A DNA stretch of 64,000 nt from Xanthobacter agilis (GTDB taxonomy: Bacteria; Pseudomonadota; Alphaproteobacteria; Rhizobiales; Xanthobacteraceae). Every line of letters starts with the position of its first letter. Position 1 is the first letter of the stretch. The notes under the pieces were generated by a model. It searched no databases. It was given only the letters and a program-made list of their open reading frames with translations, and was not told the origin of the DNA. Below are positions 16,565-24,400 of this stretch, in pieces. Location of the stretch: positions 1-64,000 of the forward strand of contig NZ_JABWGX010000005.1 in NCBI RefSeq assembly GCF_021730435.1, in the 5' to 3' direction. Position numbers and translations under genes: made by a program.

Positions 16565-18493
16565 ATGAAGTCCCAAATTGTCGAGGAACTTGGCCAGGGC
16601 GAGATTCTCCTGCCATCCCTCATTGCCGATGGCCTTCGGGCGAATGACCGGGTGAAGGTGCGCCTGAGCGTGCTGCAGGATGCCGGTCGCCACGCCCGCG
16701 CGCCGGCCGCGCCGCGTTTCGCGCTCACCGAGGAATGTCGTGAAGTGGGGCTCGACCCGGTGGCGATGGATGCCTTGGTCACGCGGGCGGGACGGGCGTC
16801 CGGGGATGAGGTGAGCGCACCGGGCATCGGCGCGCTTGGGGTGGGCGTGTGGGACGATGTCGCGACCATGGCGCGGGCGGTGGCGGCCGGCGACGCGGCG
16901 GCCGGGGAGGTCGCGGGGCGCCGTCTGTCGGCGCTGCGCGGGCATACGGCCCTCGGCCAGAGCGACACCCTGTCCGAGGCCGAGATTCTGGCCCTGTCCA
17001 GCCTGTCCGCCAATGGCGGTGACAGCCTGCATCGTCTCATCATGGATCTGCACAAGGACCTCAACCGCCTGGCGGCCGCGCACGCGGAGGAGGTGGTGGC
17101 CGGCGCCCACGCCTATGGCCTGTTGCCGCAGGACAAGCCGGCGGTGGAAGCCTTCATGCGCGGGGTCGAGGCCACCCGGAAGCTGAAGTTCGACCATCCG
17201 GGCCTTGCCACGGTGGCCACCCGCGCCGGCTCCCGCCTCACCATCCAGAACGACATCGGGGAGACCGATGCCCATGTGGTGGTGATCGTGGTGGAAAAGG
17301 ACACGGTGAGCGTCACTTATTCCGACGTGCACCGGCCGCGCGCCAAGTTTTTCGTCGCCTGCTTCGATGGCCTGGGCGCCAAATGGAGCGATTTCGACGC
17401 CCGCCACGCGGAAGGTCTCGCCGAGGGCGGCGTGTTCTATCTCGTGTCCGGCCGGCTGACCGATGCCGACGAGGCCCAGCGCTTCGCCTTCCTGGAGGCG
17501 CTCGGCGCGGCGCTGGTGTTCCTCATCGACTGGAACAAGGCGCGCAAGGTGCTCAGGGCCTGGGTGCCGAAGGCGGACGCGGTGCGCATCCTGCAATGGG
17601 CGGCGCGCAACCGGGTGGGCCATCGCGGTTTCCTGGAGCTTGGCGGCAGCGAACTGGTGGCGGCGGCGGTGCACCATGCGGCCCCCACCCGCATCGGCTT
17701 CGGCGAGCGGCTCGATGCCGTGCTCGGGCGCGAGGCGGCGGTCGGTTTCCTTCAGGCGGTGCTGCGCATATCGGCGGAGGCGCTGCTGGAGGGCAGTTCG
17801 CTGCGCCTCGCCCGCGACCGGATCGAGGCGGATCTCGTTTGGCGCCTGGAGCGGGTGGACACGGCGCTGCTGGCCGTGGTGATCCGCCAAGCGGGCCTTG
17901 CGCGGGAGGTGGCGGTGGCCATTGCCCAGCATGTGGATGCCCTCGCCAACGGCCGGGAGACCGATGGCGAGGCGCTTGCCGCGACCGCGCGCCGCATCGA
18001 GCAGAAGGCCGACCGGATCGCCCTGGACGTGCGCGGCGAGATCGCGCGGCTCGATGCCGACCGCGCGGTGGAGCGGCTCGTCAACCGCATCGAGGAGGCC
18101 ATCGACGAGCTGGAGCAGGCGGCCTTCATCGCCTCGCTGCTGCCGTCGGCGTTCGATGCCGATCTCGCCGAGCTGTTGCTGCGGCTGGCGCGGCTCGCGG
18201 TGGCGGGCAGCGAGGCGGCCGCCATGGGCGTCGCCGCCGCGGCCGAGATCCCCGACGGCAATCGCGTGGACAGCGAGGACGCCCTCGCCGCGTTCGGCCG
18301 CCTGGTGGAGATCGAGCACGACGGCGATGCCATGGAGCGGGCCGTTACCACCCATGTGCTGCGGGGCGATTACGAGCTGAAGGTGGCCTTGTCCGCGCTG
18401 GAGCTGGCGCGCGCGCTGGAGCGCTCCACCGATCAATTGGCCGGGTTCGGTCACCTGCTCCATGCCCACGTCCTCGCCGATCTCACCAAATAG
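16565..18493 (+). CDS. Large protein with PhoU/DUF47-like C-terminus
   Basis: This 642-residue protein is of uncharacterised type. The C-terminal half (about 400-640) is almost all helix, with repeated patterns such as RAVERLVNRIEEAIDELEQAAFIASLLP and LVEIEHDGDAMERAVTTHVLRGDYELKVALSALELARALERSTDQLAGFGHLL. These resemble the helical bundles of PhoU/DUF47 phosphate-signalling proteins. The middle (about 210-330) is alpha/beta and unassigned (RAGSRLTIQNDIGETDAHVVVIVVEKDTVSVTY). The ATG at 16565 has GGGAGA eight bases upstream, and the frame above it does not look coding. Only 12 bp separate it from the PPDK-like gene, so the pair is almost surely an operon. A role in phosphate or phosphotransfer control is inferred, not shown. 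Confidence 0.75.
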   Translation: MKSQIVEELGQGEILLPSLIADGLRANDRVKVRLSVLQDAGRHARAPAAPRFALTEECREVGLDPVAMDALVTRAGRASGDEVSAPGIGALGVGVWDDVATMARAVAAGDAAAGEVAGRRLSALRGHTALGQSDTLSEAEILALSSLSANGGDSLHRLIMDLHKDLNRLAAAHAEEVVAGAHAYGLLPQDKPAVEAFMRGVEATRKLKFDHPGLATVATRAGSRLTIQNDIGETDAHVVVIVVEKDTVSVTYSDVHRPRAKFFVACFDGLGAKWSDFDARHAEGLAEGGVFYLVSGRLTDADEAQRFAFLEALGAALVFLIDWNKARKVLRAWVPKADAVRILQWAARNRVGHRGFLELGGSELVAAAVHHAAPTRIGFGERLDAVLGREAAVGFLQAVLRISAEALLEGSSLRLARDRIEADLVWRLERVDTALLAVVIRQAGLAREVAVAIAQHVDALANGRETDGEALAATARRIEQKADRIALDVRGEIARLDADRAVERLVNRIEEAIDELEQAAFIASLLPSAFDADLAELLLRLARLAVAGSEAAAMGVAAAAEIPDGNRVDSEDALAAFGRLVEIEHDGDAMERAVTTHVLRGDYELKVALSALELARALERSTDQLAGFGHLLHAHVLADLTK

Positions 18494-18505
18494 AAGGGCT
18501 CCCCC

Positions 18506-20107
18506 ATGACGATCGTGCGCATTGGTGCGACGAGCAGGCCGGCCGAGCCCGCTTCCCTTCCTTCCGCCGACACCATTGGCGCCAAGGCGGCCAATCTGGC
18601 GCAGATGGCGGCCCTGGGGCTGCCGGTGCCGCCGGCCTTCGTGCTGCCGGTGCGCTTGTGTGCCGCTATCGTGCGCGGTGATGGCGATGCCCGCGCCAAG
18701 CTGCGTGAGGGCCTCGCAGAGGGCGTGCGCTTCCTGGAGGAAACCACCGGCCGCGTGCTGGGGGATCGTCGGCGGCCGCTGCTGGTGTCGGTGCGCTCGG
18801 GGGCGGCGCGCTCCATGCCCGGCATGCTCGACACCGTGCTCGACGTGGGCGCGACGCCCGAGGCGGTGCACGGGCTGATCCGCCGCACCGGAAATCCGCG
18901 TTTTGCCTGGGATTGCCGACGCCGCTTCCTGGAAAGCTTCGGCAGCGTCGTGCTCGGCGTCGATCCGGCGATGCTGACGGCGCCGCGCGCCGCGCTGGTG
19001 GCGGCCGAGGGCGCGACACGGGTCGAGGACCTGGATGGCGAGGCCCTGGAGCGCCTGACCCGCGCCTATGCGGAGGCGCTGGACGACGATGGCGATGCCG
19101 CCCCCGCGGACCCGATGGCGCAACTCGAAGCGGCCGCCCAGGCCGTTTATCGCTCCTGGATGGGGGAACGGGCGCGGACCTATCGGGCGTTGGAGCACCT
19201 CGAATATCTGGAAGGCACTGCGGTGACGGTGCAGGCCATGGTGTTCGGCAATCGGAGCCTCACTTCCGGCTCGGGCGTCGCCTTTTCCCGCGATCCGTCG
19301 AGCGGCGCGCCCGAGCCGGTCATCGACGTGCTGTTCGAGGCCCAGGGGGAGGACGTGGTGTCGGGCAGCCGCTCGCCCCAGACCGAAACGGCGCTGGCGC
19401 GCACGGTGCCGAAGGCGGCCCAGGCGCTGCGCCGGATCCTGGTCACCCTGGAACAGGCGTTCCGGGATGTACAGGACGTGGAATTCACCATCGAGGACGG
19501 GAATTTGTGGATGCTCCAGACCCGCTCCGCCAAGCGCACGCCGCGGGCCGCGCTGCGCATCGCCATCGATCTCGTGCACGAGGGCATCATCTCGCCGGAG
19601 GAGGGTTTGGCGCGGGTTGGCGCGCTTGATCCCGAAGCCCTGGTCGAGGCGCGCCTGATCGATGTGGGCGCGCCTTTCCTGCACGGCACCGGCGCTTCCG
19701 CCGGGGTGGCGGTGGGGCGCGTGGCCTTCTCCTCCCAGAGCGCCCAGCGTCTCGCCGATGGCGGCGAACCGGTGATCTTGGTGCGTCCCGACACCTCCAC
19801 TTCGGACGTGGCGGGCTTCTCGGTTTCGGCCGGCATCGTGACGGCGGTGGGCGGACGCACCGCCCATGCGGCGCTGGTGGCGCGGCAGATGGGCAAGCCC
19901 TGCGTGGCCGGCTGCTCGGAACTGGCGGTGGACCCTCAGGCCGGCGTGGCGTGGGTGGGTGAAACACGGATCGTGGAAGGCGACTGGCTCTCCGTGGATG
20001 GGGGCGCGGGCGCCGTCTATCGGGAGCGCGGACGCATCGCGGTGGACCGGCTGGAGACCGAACTGCGGGAGGTGGAGCGCTGGCGCGACCTGCCCGCCCA
20101 CGCGTGA
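18506..20107 (+). CDS. PPDK-like protein lacking the PEP-binding barrel
   Basis: This 533-residue protein matches the first two thirds of pyruvate phosphate dikinase. The nucleotide-binding ATP-grasp part begins with GAKAANLAQMAALGLPVPPAFVLP and includes VSVRSGAARSMPGMLDTVLDVG, SGSGVAFSRDPSSG and LWMLQTRSAKRTPRAAL. The swivelling phosphohistidine domain follows, with the catalytic His in GGRTAHAALVARQMGKPCVAG; the Thr two residues before it is the position used in PPDK regulation. The C-terminal PEP/pyruvate TIM barrel (about 350 residues in the full enzyme of about 880) is absent, and the stop is clean at 20107. It could phosphorylate its own histidine from ATP but has no visible acceptor site; the neighbour at 16565 is an obvious candidate partner. 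Confidence 0.85.
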   Translation: MTIVRIGATSRPAEPASLPSADTIGAKAANLAQMAALGLPVPPAFVLPVRLCAAIVRGDGDARAKLREGLAEGVRFLEETTGRVLGDRRRPLLVSVRSGAARSMPGMLDTVLDVGATPEAVHGLIRRTGNPRFAWDCRRRFLESFGSVVLGVDPAMLTAPRAALVAAEGATRVEDLDGEALERLTRAYAEALDDDGDAAPADPMAQLEAAAQAVYRSWMGERARTYRALEHLEYLEGTAVTVQAMVFGNRSLTSGSGVAFSRDPSSGAPEPVIDVLFEAQGEDVVSGSRSPQTETALARTVPKAAQALRRILVTLEQAFRDVQDVEFTIEDGNLWMLQTRSAKRTPRAALRIAIDLVHEGIISPEEGLARVGALDPEALVEARLIDVGAPFLHGTGASAGVAVGRVAFSSQSAQRLADGGEPVILVRPDTSTSDVAGFSVSAGIVTAVGGRTAHAALVARQMGKPCVAGCSELAVDPQAGVAWVGETRIVEGDWLSVDGGAGAVYRERGRIAVDRLETELREVERWRDLPAHA

Positions 20108-20160
20108 TCCTTCGCACCTGATCCCTTCGGGCTGGCCGGCTTCGGCCTGGGGCTGCCCGG

Positions 20161-20610
20161 TCAGGGCGCGTCCGGCGCCGCTCCGGCGTCGAAGCGGCGG
20201 CGGGCGTCCGCGACTTCGTCCGCATGGGCAAGGGCCCAGCGGTTCAGCGTTTCCAGCACCTGGGCCAGGGACCCACCGAGGGGAGTCAACGCGTATTGGA
20301 CCTGGGGCGGCGTGGTGGGGAATACGGTGCGCGCCACCAGCCCGTCCCGCTCCAGGGCGCGCAGGGTGACCGTCAGCATCCGCTGCGAGATGGGGCCGAT
20401 CTGCCGGCGCAGGGCGTTGAAGCGGCAGGGACCGGCCATGAGCTTCACCACCACCAGCACGCTCCAGGCATCGCCGATGCGGTCGAGCACGTCGCGGGTG
20501 GGGCAGCGCCCCACGCCGGCCACCGCCGCCAGGGTCGCGGTTTCCAGCGGCTCCAATACGGCAAACGCAGGGGGGGCCGGCGTCAAGGGCGCGGCTTTGT
20601 GAAGGGCCAT
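20161..20610 (-). CDS. HxlR-family winged-helix regulator
   Basis: This 149-residue repressor-type protein has the HxlR winged helix-turn-helix in the segment RCPTRDVLDRIGDAWSVLVVVKLMAGPCRFNAL to ISQRMLTVTLRALERDGLVART and the wing VQYALTPLG. A cysteine at residue 36 sits where redox- or quinone-sensing HxlR proteins such as YodB carry their reactive Cys. The start is the ATG at 20610, with GGAGGA upstream; a longer frame to 20715 would run through the operator. The protein has about 25 extra residues before the Cys compared with short family members. It is divergent from the NAD(P)-binding protein at 20769, the expected target gene. Confidence 0.88.
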   Translation of the reverse strand: MALHKAAPLTPAPPAFAVLEPLETATLAAVAGVGRCPTRDVLDRIGDAWSVLVVVKLMAGPCRFNALRRQIGPISQRMLTVTLRALERDGLVARTVFPTTPPQVQYALTPLGGSLAQVLETLNRWALAHADEVADARRRFDAGAAPDAP

Positions 20611-20659
20611 GGGTTCCTCCGGTGTGACCTGGTGCGCGTGAGGTGCCTTCTTCAAACCA

Positions 20660-20694
20660 GGTTCCGATTGCGCATATGGTTCCTGATCGGAACC
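20660..20694. promoter_or_regulatory. Candidate HxlR operator between divergent genes
   Basis: Two overlapping inverted repeats lie in the 158-bp divergent gap. GGTTCCGAT (20660-20668) is the exact reverse complement of ATCGGAACC (20686-20694). Inside, GGTTCC (20678-20683) and GGAACC (20689-20694) form a shorter palindrome. The site lies about 75 bp upstream of the ATG at 20769 and 50 bp upstream of the regulator start, fitting control of both genes. Confidence 0.55.
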
Positions 20695-20768
20695 GCCAAC
20701 GAACGCTTCGGTCAAGGGCTTCAGGCCCGCGGCGGGTGGAGAGCGGTTTCCGCAGCAGGGAGCACAGT

Positions 20769-21377
20769 ATGAAAATCGCCGTTCTCGGGGCCACCGGCAT
20801 GGCCGGCTCGCGCATCGTGGCCGAGGCTCTCGCCCGTGGCCATCAGGTCACCGGCATTGCCCGCAAGGCCGAGGGCCTGAAGGATCATCCCGGCCTCGCC
20901 AAGGTGGCGGCGGATGTCACCGACCCCGGTTTCGCCCAACATCTGCGCGGCCACGACGCGGTCGTGAGCGCCCTTCACTTCCAGACCCTGTCCGAACCCG
21001 CGCTGGCGGCGATCCTGAACGCGGCGGGGGTGAAGCGGGTGTTGATCGTGGGCGGTGCGGGGAGCCTGGAGGTGGCGCCGGGCGTGATGCTCATCGACAC
21101 GCCGGAATTTCCGGAGGCCTGGAAGCCGTTCGCCCGCCCCGGCGTGGAGTTCCTGGCGGCGCTGCACGGCGAAAACGGGTTGGAGTGGACCTTCATCTCG
21201 CCCTCCGCCTTTTTCGAGCCGGGCTCGCGCACCGGCGTCTTCCGCGTCGGCGGCGATCAGCTCTTGGTGGGCGCGGACGGGCGCAGCGCCATTTCGGCGG
21301 AGGATTATGCGGTTGCTCTCCTCGATGAGATTGAGAAGCCGGCCCATGTGCGGGCGCGCATGACCGTGGGCTACTGA
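20769..21377 (+). CDS. NAD(P)-binding oxidoreductase, YwnB/epimerase-like
   Basis: This 202-residue protein is a small atypical SDR with an N-terminal nucleotide-binding motif GATGMAGSRIVAEAL (residues 7-21). The segments VVSALHFQTL, VKRVLIVGGAGSLEV and LEWTFISPSAFFEPG match the YwnB/NmrA-like group of NAD(P)-binding proteins, which includes quinone-oxidoreductase-like and sensor members. No Ser-Tyr-Lys triad is obvious. The ATG at 20769 follows a purine-rich CAGGGAG. It faces a divergent HxlR regulator with a shared palindrome, so induction by an electrophile or redox signal is a reasonable guess. Reaction unknown. Confidence 0.85.
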   Translation: MKIAVLGATGMAGSRIVAEALARGHQVTGIARKAEGLKDHPGLAKVAADVTDPGFAQHLRGHDAVVSALHFQTLSEPALAAILNAAGVKRVLIVGGAGSLEVAPGVMLIDTPEFPEAWKPFARPGVEFLAALHGENGLEWTFISPSAFFEPGSRTGVFRVGGDQLLVGADGRSAISAEDYAVALLDEIEKPAHVRARMTVGY

Positions 21378-21379
21378 TG

Positions 21380-21414
21380 CCCAAGGCCCGTGAGCGTTAC
21401 TCATGGGCCTTGGG
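21380..21414. terminator. 15-bp hairpin between convergent genes
   Basis: CCCAAGGCCCGTGAG (21380-21394) pairs with CTCATGGGCCTTGGG (21400-21414) around a five-base loop, with one G-U pair. It lies three bases after the stop of the gene at 20769 and before the stop of the convergent glutamate dehydrogenase gene. No T-run follows on either strand, so it may block or stabilise rather than terminate alone. Confidence 0.65.
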
Positions 21415-21416
21415 TC

Positions 21417-21440
21417 AGCCGGCGCGATACCGCGCCGGCT
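21417..21440. terminator. Second, perfect 10-bp hairpin in the same convergent gap
   Basis: AGCCGGCGCG (21417-21426) and CGCGCCGGCT (21431-21440) are exact reverse complements separated by four bases. Together with the preceding hairpin it forms a double barrier between two converging transcripts. Confidence 0.55.
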
Positions 21441-21461
21441 GGATGGGAAGCTGTCGCCCGC

Positions 21462-24400
21462 TCAGCTGTGGACGAGGTCGCCCAAAAGGCTCGCCGCGAG
21501 GGTGAGCTTGGAGAGGCTGAGGCCGGAGGCCGCGATGTCGCGCACGGTGGCGCGCATGCGCTCCACCGCATCGCGGTGGGCGGCGACATAGGCATCAAGC
21601 CCCCCCGCGCCGGCCCCGCCCTCGGCCAGGATCCGGCCGCTGATGCGCCGCAGGAAGCTCTCGAGCTGTGACAGGGCGCGGTCGAGGGCCAGCCGGTCGT
21701 AATAATCGGGCGCGACGATGCCACGCGCCTGGATCACCAGATCGTCGACGTCGAAATAGCGCCCGGCGGCGAAGAAGGTGCTGGCCACGTCCGGGATGGG
21801 GCGGCCGGTGGTGTGGGCGAGCAGGGCGATGTCGGACGCGGCGGCCAGGGCCTGGGTGGAGGCGATGCGCCGCGCCAGCGCCTCGGGCACCTCCTGGGCG
21901 GTCAGTTCGGCGATGCGCGCCTGCCGGGCCAGGCGCCAGGCCTCGGGCAGGCTTTCGTCGAGGGCGGCGGCCACCGCGGCGATGCCGGGGCGATAGCGCT
22001 CGACCACGGTCGCGATCCCCTCCGCGAAAGACACATTGCCCAGGAACCAGACGATGCGGCTCAAGGTCAGCTCCTCCACCCCCGCGTAAAGGGCGAGCTG
22101 GGTGGCGCCCTTTACCTTGGTGTCGAGGGCGTCGATCCCGGCCATGAGCTCCGGCAGGCCGTAGCTGTCGCGCACCACCGCGAAGGCGCGGGCGATGGCG
22201 GCGGCGTCCGCGCCGGTCTGGTCGGTGATGCGGGCGAGCGCGGACGGGCCACACTGGTTGACGATGGCATTGGCAAGCCCGGTGGCGATGATCTCGCGCC
22301 GCAGACGGTGATGGGCGATGGCTTCGGGGAAGCGGGCCTCGATCTGGGTCGGGAAATAGGACACCAGCTCCCGCGCCAGATAGGGATCGTCGGGCACGCC
22401 GGAGGCGACGAGGTCTGCATCGAAAGCGAGCTTGGCATAGGCGAGCAGCACCGCCAGCTCGGGCCGGGTGAGATCGTCCCCCCGCGCGCGGCGGTCGGCG
22501 ATTTCCGCGTCGGAAGGCAGGAACTCCACCGCCCGATCCAGCTCGCCGCGCGCCTCCAGCATCTGCATCAGCCGCTGCTGGAAGGCGAGGTCGCGCCCGC
22601 CCGAACGTCGCGCCAGCGAGAGCGCCAGGGTCTGCGCATAATTGTTGCGCAGCACCAGCTCCGCCACCTCGCCGGTCATCTCCTTCAAGAGGTCCGCGCG
22701 GGCGTCGGGGGGCAGGGCGCCGCTCTCCAGCGGGTGGGCGAGGGCGATCTTGATGTTCACCTCCACGTCGGAGGTGTTCACGCCGGCCGAATTGTCGATG
22801 GCGTCGGTGTTGAGGCGGATGCCCCGGCGCGCCGCCTCGATGCGCGCGCGCTGGGTCATGCCGAGGTTCGCGCCTTCGCCGATCACCTTGGCGTTGAGCT
22901 CGGCGCCGGCGACGCGCACCGCGTCGTTGGCGCGGTCGCCGGCCTGCGCGTCGGTTTCGGTGGAGGCGCGGACATAGGTGCCGATGCCGCCGAAGAACAG
23001 GAGGTCCACCGACGCCTTCAGGATGGCGTTGATGAGCTCCGCCGGGGTGGCCTGGGCCTTGGGGAACCGCAGCAGCGCCTGGATCTGGTCCGACAAGGCG
23101 ATGCTCTTGGCGGAGCGGGCGAACACCCCGCCGCCGGCCGAGATCAGGCGCGCGTCATAGTCCGCCCAGGACGAGCGGGGCAGGTCGAACAGGCGCCGGC
23201 GCTCGGCATGGGTACGCGCCGGATCGGGGTCCGGATCGAGGAAAATGTGGCGGTGGTCGAAGGCCGCCACCAGCTTGATGGCGGGTGACAGCAGCATGCC
23301 GTTGCCGAACACGTCGCCCGACATGTCACCCACCCCGGCCACCGTGACCGGCGTGGTCTGGATGTCGATGTCCATCTCGCGGAAGTGGCGCTTCACCGCC
23401 TCCCAGGCGCCGCGGGCGGTGATGCCCATGGCCTTGTGGTCGTAGCCAACCGAGCCACCGGAGGCGAAGGCGTCGTCCAGCCAGAAGCCGTGCCGCGCGG
23501 AAATGGCGTTGGCGGTATCGGAGAAGGTGGCGGTGCCCTTGTCGGCGGCCACCACCAGATAGGGGTCGTCGCCGTCGAGGCGGACGGTGTCGGCCGGGTG
23601 CACCACCGCGCCGCCCTTGAGATTGTCGGTGAGGTCGAGCAGGCTGGAGACAAAGACCTCGTAGGCCGCCGTGCCCGCGGCGAAGATGGCTTCGCGCGTG
23701 CCGCCGGCGGGCAGCCTCTTGGGCACGAAGCCGCCCTTGGCGCCCACCGGCACGATCACGGCGTTCTTCACCTGCTGGGCTTTCACCAGGCCGAGGATCT
23801 CGGTGCGGAAGTCCTGCGGCCGGTCGGACCACCGCAGACCGCCGCGCGCCACCTTGCCGAAGCGCAGGTGCACGCCCTCCACGCGCGGCGCATAGACGAA
23901 TACCTCGTAGAGCGGGCGGGGCAGGGGCAGGCCTTCCACCTTGGCGCTCTCGAACTTGACGGCGATGGCCTCGCGCGGACGGCCCTCCTCGTCGCTCTGG
24001 TAGAACGTGGTGCGCAGGGCTGCATCCACGAGGTTGATGAAGCGCCGCAGGATGCGGTCTTCGTCCAGGCTCGACACCTGGGTGAGGGCACCGGAAAGCG
24101 CCTCGCGCAGCGGCGTCTCGCGGGCAAGACGGGCCTCCGGCGTCGCGGCGTGCGCGGGGTCGAAGCGCGCGTGGAACAGGGCCACGATGTCGCGCGCGAT
24201 GGCCTCGTGCCGGGCGAGGGTGCGCCAGAGATAATCGGGGCTGTAGGCAATCCCCGCCTGGCGCAGATAGCGCCCGAGGGTGCGCACCAGCGCCGCTTCC
24301 CGCCAGGAAAGGCCGGCATCCAGCACCAGGGCGTTGAAGCCGTCGTTCTCGGCGGCGCCGCGCAGCACCGCGTTGAGGCAGTCCTCCAGCCGCTCGGCGG

